Part shown: positions 1-7,072 of the stretch, in pieces
Numbering within the stretch: position 1 is the stretch's first letter
How the letters are laid out: every line of letters begins with the position of its first letter
NCBI RefSeq assembly: GCF_001814775.1
Contig: NZ_KV817808.1
Coordinates: 1 to 52,004, forward strand
Source of the DNA: Streptococcus sp. HMSC067H01
Lineage (GTDB): Bacteria; Bacillota; Bacilli; Lactobacillales; Streptococcaceae
Length of the DNA stretch: 52,004 nt
Direction: 5' to 3'
Position numbers and translations under genes: made by a program
The notes under the pieces: model-generated
Seen by the model: only the letters and a program-made list of their open reading frames with translations
Database searches by the model: none
Told to the model about the DNA's origin: nothing

Positions 1-33
1 CATGTGTCGGCGGTTCGATTCCGTCTCGCGCCA
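1..33 (+). tRNA. tRNA 3' end (partial, probably tRNA-Phe)
   Basis: The first 33 bases hold the end of an anticodon stem, a T arm with a GTTCGATTC loop region and a 3' acceptor strand, followed by discriminator A. The anticodon lies before the window. Position just ahead of Tyr-Trp-His-Gln-Leu matches the usual streptococcal order, where Phe precedes Tyr; that identity is inferred from gene order and from recall of the family sequence, not read from an anticodon. Confidence 0.6.
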
Positions 34-46
34 TTTATATTATTAA

Positions 47-127
47 GGAAGGGTAGCGAAGAGGCTAAACGCGGCGGACTGTAAATCCGCTCCTTCGGGT
101 TCGGGGGTTCGAATCCCTCCCCTTCCA
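47..127 (+). tRNA. tRNA-Tyr (GTA)
   Basis: Acceptor strands GGAAGGG (47-53) and CCCTTCC (120-126) pair, with discriminator A at 127. The anticodon GTA is at 81-83 in a seven-base loop. A long variable arm of the class II type, as expected for bacterial tRNA-Tyr, precedes the T arm. The 3' CCA is not separately encoded. Confidence 0.95.
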
Positions 128-132
128 TAGTA

Positions 133-203
133 ACGGGCATAGTTTAAAGGTAGAACTAAGGTCTCCAAAACCTTCAGTGTGGGTTCAATTCCTACTGCCC
201 GTG
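133..203 (+). tRNA. tRNA-Trp (CCA)
   Basis: Acceptor ACGGGCA (133-139) pairs with TGCCCGT (196-202), discriminator G203. Anticodon stem AAGGT/ACCTT encloses a seven-base loop with anticodon CCA at 165-167. Five bases separate it from tRNA-Tyr, so the cluster is one transcript. Confidence 0.95.
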
Positions 204-216
204 TTTGTTAAATTAT

Positions 217-290
217 GGCGGGTGTGGTGAAGTGGTTAACACATCAGATTGTGGCTCTGACATTCGGGGGTTCGATTCCCCTCACTCGCC
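217..290 (+). tRNA. tRNA-His (GTG)
   Basis: Acceptor GCGGGTG (218-224) pairs with CACTCGC (283-289). An extra G at 217 faces C at 290, the G-1:C73 pair that marks tRNA-His. Anticodon GTG is at 251-253. Confidence 0.95.
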
Positions 291-302
291 TATTTATATT
301 AT

Positions 303-374
303 TGGGGTATAGCCAAGCGGTAAGGCAAGGGACTTTGACTCCCTCATGCGTTGGTTCGAATCCAGCTACCCCAG
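303..374 (+). tRNA. tRNA-Gln (TTG)
   Basis: Acceptor TGGGGTA (303-309) pairs with TACCCCA (367-373), discriminator G374. Anticodon stem AGGGA/TCCCT holds a loop with anticodon TTG at 335-337. Confidence 0.95.
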
Positions 375-383
375 TTATACTTT

Positions 384-467
384 GCCGGCGTGGCGGAATT
401 GGCAGACGCGCTGGACTCAAAATCCAGTGTCCGCAAGGACGTGCCGGTTCGACCCCGGCCGCCGGTA
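384..467 (+). tRNA. tRNA-Leu (CAA), attachment-site tRNA
   Basis: Acceptor GCCGGCG (384-390) pairs with CGCCGGT (460-466), with one G-U pair at the end; discriminator A467. Anticodon CAA is at 418-420 and there is a long variable arm. The last 11 bases of the gene (457-467) lie in the direct repeat that recurs at 10701, so the gene is the integration target of the adjoining element; integration keeps the tRNA sequence intact. Confidence 0.95.
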
Positions 468-469
468 TA
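457..469 (+). other. attL: left attachment site of the integrated element
   Basis: The 13 bases GGCCGCCGGTATA occur here, across the 3' end of tRNA-Leu, and again at 10701-10713. A second identical block, TATAGTATTAA, follows at 471-481 and at 10710-10720, the two ends differing by a 5-bp gap. The repeat flanks a region holding an integrase, which is the standard picture for a tRNA-targeting tyrosine recombinase. Confidence 0.85.
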
Positions 470-479
470 ATATAGTATT

Positions 480-511
480 AAGAAACGTTGTTAAATCAAC
501 GTTTCTTTTTG
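480..511 (+). terminator. Rho-independent terminator inside attL end (bidirectional)
   Basis: An 11-bp perfect stem AAGAAACGTTG/CAACGTTTCTT with a 6-nt loop is followed by five T. It lies within the element just past attL, so it can end tRNA-operon transcription and, read the other way (A-run on the left is weaker), transcription from the integrase gene. Confidence 0.85.
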
Positions 512-537
512 ATTTGGTAAACTTTTGGTCAATAATT

Positions 538-1680
538 CTATTTTTTAACTAAACTTGTTAATACTGCACGAACTTTATTGTTCTCAATTTCTGCTTTTTC
601 CTTTATCAGATGACCGTAAGTTTCAGTTATTTGCTTAATATCTCGATGCCCCATTAACTTTGAAACTGCCCAAATATCAACACCCATTGCTAACATTGTT
701 GAACAATATGTATGTCTCAAACCTGTACTTGTCATAGTCTGCGGATAAATTTTCAAATCTTTTAAAATTTGCTTTAGATGCTTATTGATTCCTGCATTTG
801 TTACAATCTTATAATTTAAATCTACTAAAAGCATATTTTCGTTATTTGTAATTGTGCCGTTTTCAATGAATACAGTTTGTTCTTGTTTTAATTTTTTTAG
901 AATAGTTAAAGTATCATTGTCAATTGGAATTGTACGAATTGATTCTTCTGTTTTTGGGTTTGTCCATCGTTTTCTAGCTGTATCATATCGTCTATAAGTC
1001 TTGATTTCTGAACTTTCCCACAACACACAATCCCATGTGAGTCCTGCAACCTCTCCCGCACGTAATCCCGTTTTTAGTTGAATCAATAGTAAATACGGTA
1101 CAATTGAAGTTGTTAAATCAAGATTGTTTTCTAAATATGTTACTAGTTTTTGATAGTCATTAAAGCTATGAATATATTTTTCATCTCTTCTTTTTTTAGG
1201 AGGACGTCCTGAAAGAATAACACCTTCAGTAAAATCTTCAATATTAAGTTTATCTCTTTTCGCAAATACAATAACATTTCTAATTTCTGCATTCATTCTA
1301 CTAACATTGTCACGACAATTTGTTTCAGCGTACTTATTAATAAATTCTTGATATTCGCTTGCTTTAATTTTTAAGGCTGGTTTATCTTTAAAATATGCTT
1401 GAATGAATTTACCACGTATTTGATGCTTATTGAAAGTAGATTCCGCTTTTCCAAGTGGTTTAACTGTTAATTCTAGCCACTTTTCCCATAGAGCATAAAA
1501 TGTAATATTTTTATCAATTATTGCACCATTAAGCAATTTTAACTCAAGAGCTAACGCTTCAATTTCAGCTTCTCTTTTTGTCTTAAAGCCTGAATTTGAA
1601 GCAACTACCTTTTTATTTTTATCAAAAATTCTATAATCCCATAAATTCTTTTTTCCTCGTTTTCTGAATGAAACTGACAT
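538..1680 (-). CDS. int: Tyrosine recombinase / integrase of the tRNA-Leu element
   Basis: This 380-residue protein inserts and excises the element at tRNA-Leu. The N-terminal ~60 residues resemble an arm-site DNA-binding domain, 60-160 a core-binding domain, and the catalytic domain shows R207 (TGLRAGE), K243, R322 in GLRHTYC, H345 in GHRD and nucleophile Y355. The residue three before R322, usually His, is Thr319; such changes occur in phage integrases but it is worth noting. ATG at 1680 has an AAAGAGG ribosome site. The gene sits next to attL, the usual place for an integrase. It follows the DUF771 gene on the same strand after a 51-nt gap holding a strong palindrome. Confidence 0.95.
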   Translation of the reverse strand: MSVSFRKRGKKNLWDYRIFDKNKKVVASNSGFKTKREAEIEALALELKLLNGAIIDKNITFYALWEKWLELTVKPLGKAESTFNKHQIRGKFIQAYFKDKPALKIKASEYQEFINKYAETNCRDNVSRMNAEIRNVIVFAKRDKLNIEDFTEGVILSGRPPKKRRDEKYIHSFNDYQKLVTYLENNLDLTTSIVPYLLLIQLKTGLRAGEVAGLTWDCVLWESSEIKTYRRYDTARKRWTNPKTEESIRTIPIDNDTLTILKKLKQEQTVFIENGTITNNENMLLVDLNYKIVTNAGINKHLKQILKDLKIYPQTMTSTGLRHTYCSTMLAMGVDIWAVSKLMGHRDIKQITETYGHLIKEKAEIENNKVRAVLTSLVKK

Positions 1681-1700
1681 GATTACCTCTTTCTAAAAGA

Positions 1701-1729
1701 CGATAACCAAGATATTATCTTGATTATCG
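1701..1729 (-). promoter_or_regulatory. Perfect-arm palindrome between DUF771 gene and int
   Basis: CGATAA-c-CAAGATA and TATCTTG-a-TTATCG form a ~13-bp interrupted stem that starts two bases after the DUF771 stop codon and ends about 20 nt before the int start. On the int strand it is followed by TCTTTT, so it may act as a weak terminator that limits int read-through, or as a protein-binding site. Which of these applies is not decided by sequence. Confidence 0.6.
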
Positions 1730-1731
1730 TA

Positions 1732-2070
1732 TCATAAACTAAAGATTTCTGCAAAGTTTTCTTCAAAAAATTGTTTCGTTTTGCTGGCTAAAAAGTAGTA
1801 CCGTCCGCCCTGACTGTCTGGATATTTTACAAAACCATCTTTATTCTTCTCAATATCGATTTTTGAGCGAATATCAGACCTATAGAGAACATTTTCTAAC
1901 AGCCAAGGCCTAGAGACTGAAACCATCTCTAAAACCTCGGATAAGCTCATATATTTCCCTTCTGAAGCTTGCTTCTTCATATTGAGATATTCTTCCTTTT
2001 CTACAATGATATGTGTGTTGGGAAGATTTACTTCTAAATTGTCTATTTTGATTAAAATCTTATCTGTCAT
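1732..2070 (-). CDS. DUF771 family protein (phage/mobile-element DNA-binding, excisionase-like)
   Basis: The 112-residue product matches the pattern of DUF771 proteins of streptococcal and lactococcal phages: a central helix-turn-helix-like stretch (MSLSEVLEMVSVSRPWLLE, about residues 42-60), a segment rich in basic residues, a GGRYYF strand and a FFEENFAEIF tail. Such proteins are thought to bind DNA; a role as directionality factor is inferred from its place directly upstream of int. ATG 2070 has an AAGGAAAA ribosome site. It lies between the replication gene and int on the same strand, as accessory genes of excision often do. Confidence 0.75.
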   Translation of the reverse strand: MTDKILIKIDNLEVNLPNTHIIVEKEEYLNMKKQASEGKYMSLSEVLEMVSVSRPWLLENVLYRSDIRSKIDIEKNKDGFVKYPDSQGGRYYFLASKTKQFFEENFAEIFSL

Positions 2071-2133
2071 ATAATTTTTCCTTATTCTATGATAAAATAG
2101 AAGCAGAAATAGTATTGATTATTTCTACTAGTT

Positions 2134-3462
2134 TTAGTTATCACTGCACTCACTTTGGTCGGTTGAGTCTGTAGTGATAACTTTTCTTTTACTATCAATA
2201 TTTTTTTCTTTCTTAATTCTTTCTAATATATCTGAAGCAATTTTTCGAAATTCTTCTTCATTTTCTACACTGTTTAGTGTATACGTCTCTAATTTTTTAA
2301 ATGCTTGTTTTGCTTTTTCTTTTAAATCACGTGTTGCTGTATAATTCCATAATTCAATTTTGATAACCTTATTCTTTTCATCGTGAATCATTTTAATTAC
2401 AAATCTAATTCTTCGCATTAGCTGATGATATTCTTTATTTTTCTTTCCAAACCACGAATCACACCAATCCCAATAACTATCTGAATTTGTGATAATTGTT
2501 AAATCATTGATGATATACGCATCTTTAAACCGTGAACTTAACTGTGTAGCTGAATCTGGTTCTAGTATCTGAAATAACTCTCGAAAAGTCATGCCACAAC
2601 TTGCATCTAATTCATTGATTACAATTGTTTTTTCCCCTTTGTAGCCAGAACCTAAATCAAAACGCTTTTTATTTATTGATGGGGTATGTGCTCCTAATCT
2701 ATCACGTTCTTCTGCAAGTAAGCGTGCTAAATATGATTTTCCTGTTCCCCCTTCAGCTTGAATATAAATACCTGTGTGATTTCGTTCGCCCTTGCTCATA
2801 CGAATAAACTCCTTATGAATATATTCTTGTCTGTTTTCCTCAAATTGTCTTTTATTTGAATTCCACGCTTTTTGTGCTATACGTTGAGTGAATTGCTCAA
2901 ATAATTGTTGTTTTGCTTCAGTTGTAAGTAAGCCTTCTTCTGAGATTAGATAGCTTAATTCTAAACAATAATCGTCTATTTCTAGACCATTGTCAGATTT
3001 TTCTTTGCTATGATTTTTGATTTTTCCCATGATATCATAGATATAGTTTGTATTTTCTGATGAAATGACTTCCGAAACTTCGTAAGGAAATTTGTGTTCT
3101 TCCATGTTACGTTCTTTGCGATGTGTAAGATATCGGCATGCTTTTATCGAACTACGAACAAATTCTAAATTTTGTTCCCTTGAAATTGATAGAGCCTTAA
3201 ATACTGATATGTAAGTATGAGCATGCTTGAAATCAATATAAAAATGTGCATGTAGTGGTTTTGAACTTCCGTCATCTTTTAAATCTTTATCGTGAAAAAT
3301 AATATGATACCTATCTTCTTCATTTTTACAATAGTCTTTAATCCGTTGAATAACTGATTCACGAAAATCTTTTTCAGTTAATTTTGAATTTGCATTATGT
3401 TCATATTCGAAAGAAATTTGACCAAAAAATTTTCGTTTTCTATCATTTTGATTAATTTTCAT
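2134..3462 (-). CDS. Rolling-circle Rep / relaxase: HUH endonuclease fused to SF3 helicase
   Basis: The 442-residue protein should nick one strand at the element's origin and unwind it, for replication and/or transfer. Domain 1 (about 10-135) has the HUH motif His-Ala-His at 71-73 and a Rep_2-like motif 3, YLTH at 111-114, with Tyr111 as likely nucleophile. Domain 2 (about 225-360) is a superfamily 3 helicase: Walker A GGTGKS at 238-243, Walker B VINELD at 281-286, motif C ending in Asn326. This architecture is shared with CRESS-DNA virus Reps, related bacterial plasmids and some streptococcal mobilizable elements. I place the start at the ATG at 3462 because AAAGGA precedes it; the open frame runs further upstream through the origin-like repeats, and that extension is unlikely to be translated. 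Confidence 0.85.
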   Translation of the reverse strand: MKINQNDRKRKFFGQISFEYEHNANSKLTEKDFRESVIQRIKDYCKNEEDRYHIIFHDKDLKDDGSSKPLHAHFYIDFKHAHTYISVFKALSISREQNLEFVRSSIKACRYLTHRKERNMEEHKFPYEVSEVISSENTNYIYDIMGKIKNHSKEKSDNGLEIDDYCLELSYLISEEGLLTTEAKQQLFEQFTQRIAQKAWNSNKRQFEENRQEYIHKEFIRMSKGERNHTGIYIQAEGGTGKSYLARLLAEERDRLGAHTPSINKKRFDLGSGYKGEKTIVINELDASCGMTFRELFQILEPDSATQLSSRFKDAYIINDLTIITNSDSYWDWCDSWFGKKNKEYHQLMRRIRFVIKMIHDEKNKVIKIELWNYTATRDLKEKAKQAFKKLETYTLNSVENEEEFRKIASDILERIKKEKNIDSKRKVITTDSTDQSECSDN

Positions 3463-3497
3463 AAAAATCCTTTCTGTTTTTGACACAAAATGAATAG

Positions 3498-3517
3498 TTT
3501 GTGTTGATTTGTGTTGA
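3498..3517. repeat. Two tandem 10-bp iterons upstream of rep
   Basis: TTTGTGTTGA is repeated exactly twice in tandem (3498-3507, 3508-3517), 35 nt from the rep start and 14 nt from the large hairpin. Tandem short repeats next to a nick hairpin are typical Rep-binding iterons of rolling-circle origins; binding by this Rep is inferred. Confidence 0.7.
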
Positions 3518-3531
3518 TTAGATATGTTGTT

Positions 3532-3571
3532 GATGTGGATGCACTGACGGAGAAAACTGTGCATCCACATC
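3532..3571. other. 13-bp perfect inverted repeat: candidate nick hairpin (dso/oriT)
   Basis: GATGTGGATGCAC (3532-3544) and GTGCATCCACATC (3559-3571) are exact inverted copies around a 14-nt loop, TGACGGAGAAAACT. Together with the adjoining iterons and the rep gene immediately downstream, this matches the layout of a double-strand origin or oriT in which the HUH enzyme nicks a loop. The nick position itself cannot be read. Confidence 0.7.
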
Positions 3572-3649
3572 CAAACAAACATCATATTTCCTTGACACAT
3601 CACAACATAAAATTCTTATTCATTAGACATGGATTGTTTAAATATTTTG

Positions 3650-3691
3650 GTGCTGGTGTACCTGCCTGCCTTCAGCAGCAGTACACCGCAC
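3650..3691. other. Second large hairpin, candidate single-strand origin or terminator
   Basis: GTGC-t-GGTGTAC (3650-3661) pairs with GTACACC-GCAC (3681-3691), 11 bp with one bulge; an inner CTGC/GCAG pair extends it. It lies between the origin hairpin and the end of the next gene. No clean T-run follows on the minus strand, so a plain terminator for the upstream genes is less convincing than a structural role. Confidence 0.5.
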
Positions 3692-3693
3692 TA

Positions 3694-4278
3694 TTATTTT
3701 TTTCTAAATGCTGTTGAGCTGAATGTTCTACTATTTTCTAATCTAATGAAATCATTAAATAAATAATTACTGTCTAACTGATTTAATTCTCTTTTTGCCT
3801 GTGCCAATAATTCTTCCATAATATTATAACTTTCACAATTGGCTGGAAAAGTCCATTTTGCTACAGCTCTGTGTTCATAGTAAACAACAGTTAATGTCAA
3901 CAGTGAACGATTCGCTTTTCTGATAATTTCTTGTTTTGAATTGCTGTAACGAGAAGATTCTTCCAAACTTGGCTCTACATTTATCTGCCTACAAAATCGC
4001 CTAATCTTGTATGTAGCGATATATGATTTGATACTATTTCTGAAATAATCAAACTCAGCATTTCGAAATCCAAAATCAATAATAACTATGTATAACAATA
4101 AAGAAAATGATAAAATTGAAATTAAACGTAGTACTGAAATAAAAACAATAAAATTAAAAAATGTTTCTAAATGTGTTTGAAAAATGAGAAATGTAGCTAA
4201 ACGTTCAAAAATAAAGAATATTAATGAAATAAAAATTGTAAAATTAATTACATTATACTTGTTCAAATAATTTTTCAT
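3694..4278 (-). CDS. Two-TM membrane protein of unknown function in the mobilization module
   Basis: I do not recognise this 194-residue protein. It starts with two strongly hydrophobic segments (about residues 11-34 and 43-68) and continues as a ~120-residue charged cytoplasmic part. Its start overlaps the last four bases of the FtsK/TcpA-like gene, so the two are translationally coupled. A small membrane partner for the coupling ATPase is a reasonable guess from context, not from homology. Confidence 0.75.
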   Translation of the reverse strand: MKNYLNKYNVINFTIFISLIFFIFERLATFLIFQTHLETFFNFIVFISVLRLISILSFSLLLYIVIIDFGFRNAEFDYFRNSIKSYIATYKIRRFCRQINVEPSLEESSRYSNSKQEIIRKANRSLLTLTVVYYEHRAVAKWTFPANCESYNIMEELLAQAKRELNQLDSNYLFNDFIRLENSRTFSSTAFRKK

Positions 4279-5441
4279 GTACTTTGTTCCTTTCTAATCG
4301 TGTATGTTGGGGTCAATAGTGGCATAATATGAGTCCGATGGTCACTATCTGTAAATTTAACAATACCTGTGCCGATACCAGAGGGGACTACAATATTATC
4401 GACATTGATGTTGGGCAACAAAAATTGACAAGTGTTCGCATTTATTTCACCTAAAATAAATATACAGTTGATTTGTTCACGTACTGCTGTATTACCTCCA
4501 AAAGCCGTAGCATCAAAGCGTTGACTTAATAAAATTAGACTAATATTTGTTTGCCTCCCCAGTAAAGCAATTGTTCCTAACAATTGAGAAAATGCTTCAC
4601 GTGCTTGTTTTGAACTCCCCTGCACTAATGCCAATAGCTCATCAATAACAATATAAATGCGTTCGAACTTAGTATCTGGTTCTGTTAATAATATCTCTTG
4701 ACGTTGATACAGTTTAGTAATAACTTTTGCGAGTAATGCATTACATTCTGATATAAAACTATTCAAGTTTGAGCCTTGAGTTGGAGAGAACACTTCTAAA
4801 TTTAACTCTTTAGCTAATAAATAAATATCTGACAATTTAGGGTCAATACAGATGATTTGATTCGTAATAGATTTTAAACAATAAATGAGATATTGAACAA
4901 AATGTGTTTTCCCCTGACCACTCGCCCCACTTATGGCAACGTGGACTACTTTTGTCATGTCAATTCCAACGTTGTTTTCCATTATAGGAATATATTTTTC
5001 TGATACCTTTTCTTTAATAAAAGTTTGTAAGTTACTTATCTTTAGACGAGTTGGGACACCATCTAACCATGGGAAGAAGAAAGCCCGAGCCATGTTTGGA
5101 TTTCTAGTGTCATAAGGGACGAAGTAGGCATTGTTTTGGGGGAGAAGAGTTTTATAGGGGTAAAGTATACCAGCGAGAATTGCAAAAATATCAAAGTATA
5201 GTTTCTTGCTTAAAGAATAACTGACAGGGAGATTGGGGATGTAAAAAACGCCAGAATCATTGCTTGCGACCTTAATATCAAATGAATTTAAATAAGATGA
5301 TTCATCATTAATATTGAGAGCGTTATTCAAATTTCTTAGAATGAATTGTTCTAATTCAAATTTGTTTTTACCAAATTCAGCCACACCAGCAGAAGTTGAT
5401 GATGTGGCTTGACTTTGGCTTTTATTCATTGAAAAAGCCAT
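4275..5441 (-). CDS. FtsK/SpoIIIE-type ATPase, probable TcpA-like coupling protein
   Basis: The 388-residue protein has an FtsK-like motor core: Walker A GASGQGKT at 172-179, the family's ICIDPKLSD segment at 197-205, and Walker B IYIVIDELLAL at 262-272. There is no N-terminal membrane domain and no gamma DNA-reading domain, so this is not the chromosomal FtsK. In small integrative elements such ATPases deliver the relaxase-DNA complex to a transfer pore (TcpA-type coupling) or pump DNA. The membrane anchor might be supplied by the coupled downstream two-TM protein. It follows the small 107-residue gene by three bases, and an AAAGGAAAG ribosome site overlaps that gene's stop. Confidence 0.85.
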   Translation of the reverse strand: MAFSMNKSQSQATSSTSAGVAEFGKNKFELEQFILRNLNNALNINDESSYLNSFDIKVASNDSGVFYIPNLPVSYSLSKKLYFDIFAILAGILYPYKTLLPQNNAYFVPYDTRNPNMARAFFFPWLDGVPTRLKISNLQTFIKEKVSEKYIPIMENNVGIDMTKVVHVAISGASGQGKTHFVQYLIYCLKSITNQIICIDPKLSDIYLLAKELNLEVFSPTQGSNLNSFISECNALLAKVITKLYQRQEILLTEPDTKFERIYIVIDELLALVQGSSKQAREAFSQLLGTIALLGRQTNISLILLSQRFDATAFGGNTAVREQINCIFILGEINANTCQFLLPNINVDNIVVPSGIGTGIVKFTDSDHRTHIMPLLTPTYTIRKEQST

Positions 5442-5444
5442 ATG

Positions 5445-5768
5445 TTACTTTCCTTTCTTAATACCTTTTGCACGAAAATAAATCTTACGATCCATGTCAA
5501 TTGCTTCTAAATGTTCAAACTCGATAGAATCACCAATTTTATAAGCAGATAAATCAATATCATAATCTGCAGGGAGTTTGATTTTGAAAGGATTATGAGT
5601 TTCAGTTGCGACCCAAACTTGTTTTCCTGTTACTTCGTCGGTTGGTTTGTTATCCTCAAATTTGACTTGTGTTTCAGCTTTAAGACCAACCAGAATGATT
5701 TGTTCATTACCAATAGCAGCTTCAGCGTTTGCTATTGAGTAGGAAGAAAAATGTTTGTAAAATACCAT
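5445..5768 (-). CDS. Small beta-rich protein, first gene of the rep/transfer operon
   Basis: This 107-residue product is not recognised with certainty. Its length, mixed beta-strand pattern and place ahead of an FtsK-type gene recall the DUF961/YdcP proteins of Tn916-like elements, but the match is weak. I choose the ATG at 5768 over the GTG at 5771 because GGAGG (5777-5781) is then eight bases away. It opens the leftward operon that runs through the coupling ATPase and the membrane protein toward rep. Confidence 0.75.
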   Translation of the reverse strand: MVFYKHFSSYSIANAEAAIGNEQIILVGLKAETQVKFEDNKPTDEVTGKQVWVATETHNPFKIKLPADYDIDLSAYKIGDSIEFEHLEAIDMDRKIYFRAKGIKKGK

Positions 5769-5835
5769 CACTGGTACCTCCGTTATAAAAAATTTTTTTA
5801 AAGTTTTGCTACGCGAGCATTAACTTCATGAGTCT

Positions 5836-5844
5836 ATTCTAACA
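5836..5844 (-). promoter_or_regulatory. Extended -10 promoter of the leftward rep/transfer operon
   Basis: Read on the minus strand, TGT-TAGAAT (5844-5836) is an extended -10 box about 65 nt upstream of the first gene. No good -35 is seen. Confidence 0.5.
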
Positions 5845-5865
5845 ATAATTTTTTCTAAAATCTAC

Positions 5866-5934
5866 AAAATGTGTATTTTAAATTTGACAAAATGGTATTT
5901 ACGATGTACAATTAAAGCATACGATACACATTTT
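5866..5934. promoter_or_regulatory. Promoter of the 194-residue gene flanked by an 11-bp inverted repeat
   Basis: TTGACA (5884-5889), a 17-bp spacer and TACAAT (5907-5912) form a strong promoter for the rightward gene at 5955. AAAATGTGTAT (5866-5876) and its exact inverse ATACACATTTT (5924-5934) bracket this promoter, a layout that suggests a regulator binding both sides. The binding protein is unknown. Confidence 0.65.
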
Positions 5935-5954
5935 ATTTTATGGAGGACAAGAAA

Positions 5955-6539
5955 ATGCTTAAAATAAAAATAAAACGATTATCTGATTTTATGGATGACA
6001 TGATACAAAAGTATCAAATTGAGGAAACAGAAAATCTTAAAAAAAATTTACGTACGAAATTTCAAAGAGAACTGGAAGCTATGGGTGAGTGGGAAACAGC
6101 TCCGTTAAAGACATTTGGTAGAAACAGAACAAAGGTATTCAAGTATGAAATTCTCGATAGATTAGAGAAACGGTGTGAACCATATTTAGTTAAGAAGAGC
6201 GGATTTGATTTTGATAAGTTCAAAGATTATAAAAGCAATATAGACAGTGAAAACTATTTTGAAGAAGTAACAGAAGATGAGATAAAGGATATGCATGAAA
6301 GAGCTGTTTTTAGGTCATGGGCTGGTTCTATTTCAAAAGAGGAGATTCGAGATGTTATGTTAACAGCTTTATTTGAAAAATTTTTTACTCCTATTGATAT
6401 CGAACAATGGCAAAATGATAGTGATATTTTAACAATTGTTGATGTTAATGATGATAGAGAATCTAGTTTTGAATATTACAGGGCGAAGGAGCGTTATTCG
6501 TCTCATAATAAATCTGCATACTATAAGGAAAGAAAATAA
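5955..6539 (+). CDS. Unknown charged protein of the integrated element
   Basis: No family is recognised. The 194-residue product is hydrophilic with a basic N-terminal half (many Lys/Arg up to about residue 70) and an acidic middle; no signal peptide or membrane segment is seen. The ATG at 5955 is preferred over the in-frame ATG at 5940 because GGAGG at 5942-5946 then sits eight bases upstream. It is transcribed away from the rep operon from its own strong promoter, which would suit an early regulatory or maintenance gene; that is only a guess. Confidence 0.75.
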   Translation: MLKIKIKRLSDFMDDMIQKYQIEETENLKKNLRTKFQRELEAMGEWETAPLKTFGRNRTKVFKYEILDRLEKRCEPYLVKKSGFDFDKFKDYKSNIDSENYFEEVTEDEIKDMHERAVFRSWAGSISKEEIRDVMLTALFEKFFTPIDIEQWQNDSDILTIVDVNDDRESSFEYYRAKERYSSHNKSAYYKERK

Positions 6540-6549
6540 ATGAATAAAA

Positions 6550-6580
6550 AATAACCGCTAAGATTTTTTTAGCGGTTATT
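6550..6580. terminator. Bidirectional terminator between convergent genes
   Basis: AATAACCGCTA (6550-6560) and TAGCGGTTATT (6570-6580) form an 11-bp perfect stem between the ends of the unknown gene and the XRE gene; the latter's stop codon lies in the right arm. A-runs and T-runs on the two sides let it serve both strands. Confidence 0.85.
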
Positions 6581-6907
6581 TATGTTATTTAATAGAGTTG
6601 ATATTGCATCAATTATCTCAGTTTTTTGTGGTTCGGGTATTTGTTCAAGTTGATTGATAATATTTTCAATTTCTTTACTCTTTTCTGGAAATTCGAAATT
6701 AAAAAATGTTTTTTCATCTACTCCAAGAGCCGAAATGATTTTGTTTAACGTTTGTATTTGAAAATTATATTTTTCATTTTCTATATTATGGATATGTTTC
6801 GAACCTAAGCCAGCCAATTCTGAAAGTTTTTCTTGGCTAATTCCTTTTGATAGTCGTAAATATCTAATTCTTTTTGCAATAAAAGTTTGTAAGTTGTTTT
6901 GATTCAT
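6569..6907 (-). CDS. XRE-family helix-turn-helix regulator
   Basis: The 112-residue protein has an N-terminal HTH_3 domain (about residues 6-65): RIRYLRLSKGISQEKLSELA, then GLGSKHIHNIENEK as recognition region, and a ~45-residue C-terminal part. The ATG at 6907 is preferred to the ATG at 6922 since GAAGGT lies upstream at good spacing. It faces the surface-protein gene across ~165 bp that hold two similar palindromes, one over the surface-protein -10 box. It is probably the element's repressor for that gene and for itself. Confidence 0.85.
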   Translation of the reverse strand: MNQNNLQTFIAKRIRYLRLSKGISQEKLSELAGLGSKHIHNIENEKYNFQIQTLNKIISALGVDEKTFFNFEFPEKSKEIENIINQLEQIPEPQKTEIIDAISTLLNNINNR

Positions 6908-6968
6908 AGTTTTTACCTTCATTTATTATTTTAAAGATAAAAATTATAAATAATAAGTAGTACAAATT

Positions 6969-7024
6969 ACACTTGTACACTATATAAGTGTTGAATATTA
7001 CACTTTATAATGATAAAATAGTGT
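6969..7024. promoter_or_regulatory. Promoter of the surface-exclusion gene with two operator-like palindromes
   Basis: TTGAAT (6991-6996), 17 bp, then TAAAAT (7014-7019) preceded by TGA forms an extended -10 promoter. ACACT/AGTGT half-sites build one palindrome at 6969-6991 and a second at 7000-7024 that covers the -10. Their centres are about 32 bp apart, near three helical turns. They lie next to a divergently read XRE repressor, its likely ligand. Confidence 0.7.
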
Positions 7025-7072
7025 AGTAAAACTATAAAAATTAGCTCATTTTATCAGCCATCAAAGGAGAAA

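Noticed and set aside
215..552. Two overlapping open frames of 86 and 68 codons
   Set aside because: They run through tRNA-His, Gln and Leu; tRNA folding explains the sequence and there is no ribosome site.
3463..3603. N-terminal extension of the rep frame and a 68-codon frame on the other strand at 3511-3717
   Set aside because: The region holds iterons and a perfect hairpin; the ATG at 3462 has a ribosome site and starts the conserved Rep sequence.
4275..5441. Chromosomal FtsK division translocase
   Set aside because: At 388 residues, lacking the four-helix membrane domain and gamma domain, and placed in a mobile element, it is an element-borne motor.
6960..7030. CRISPR-like short repeats
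   Set aside because: The repeated ACACT/AGTGT units are short half-sites in a promoter, without regular repeat-spacer units. No CRISPR array was seen anywhere in the window.
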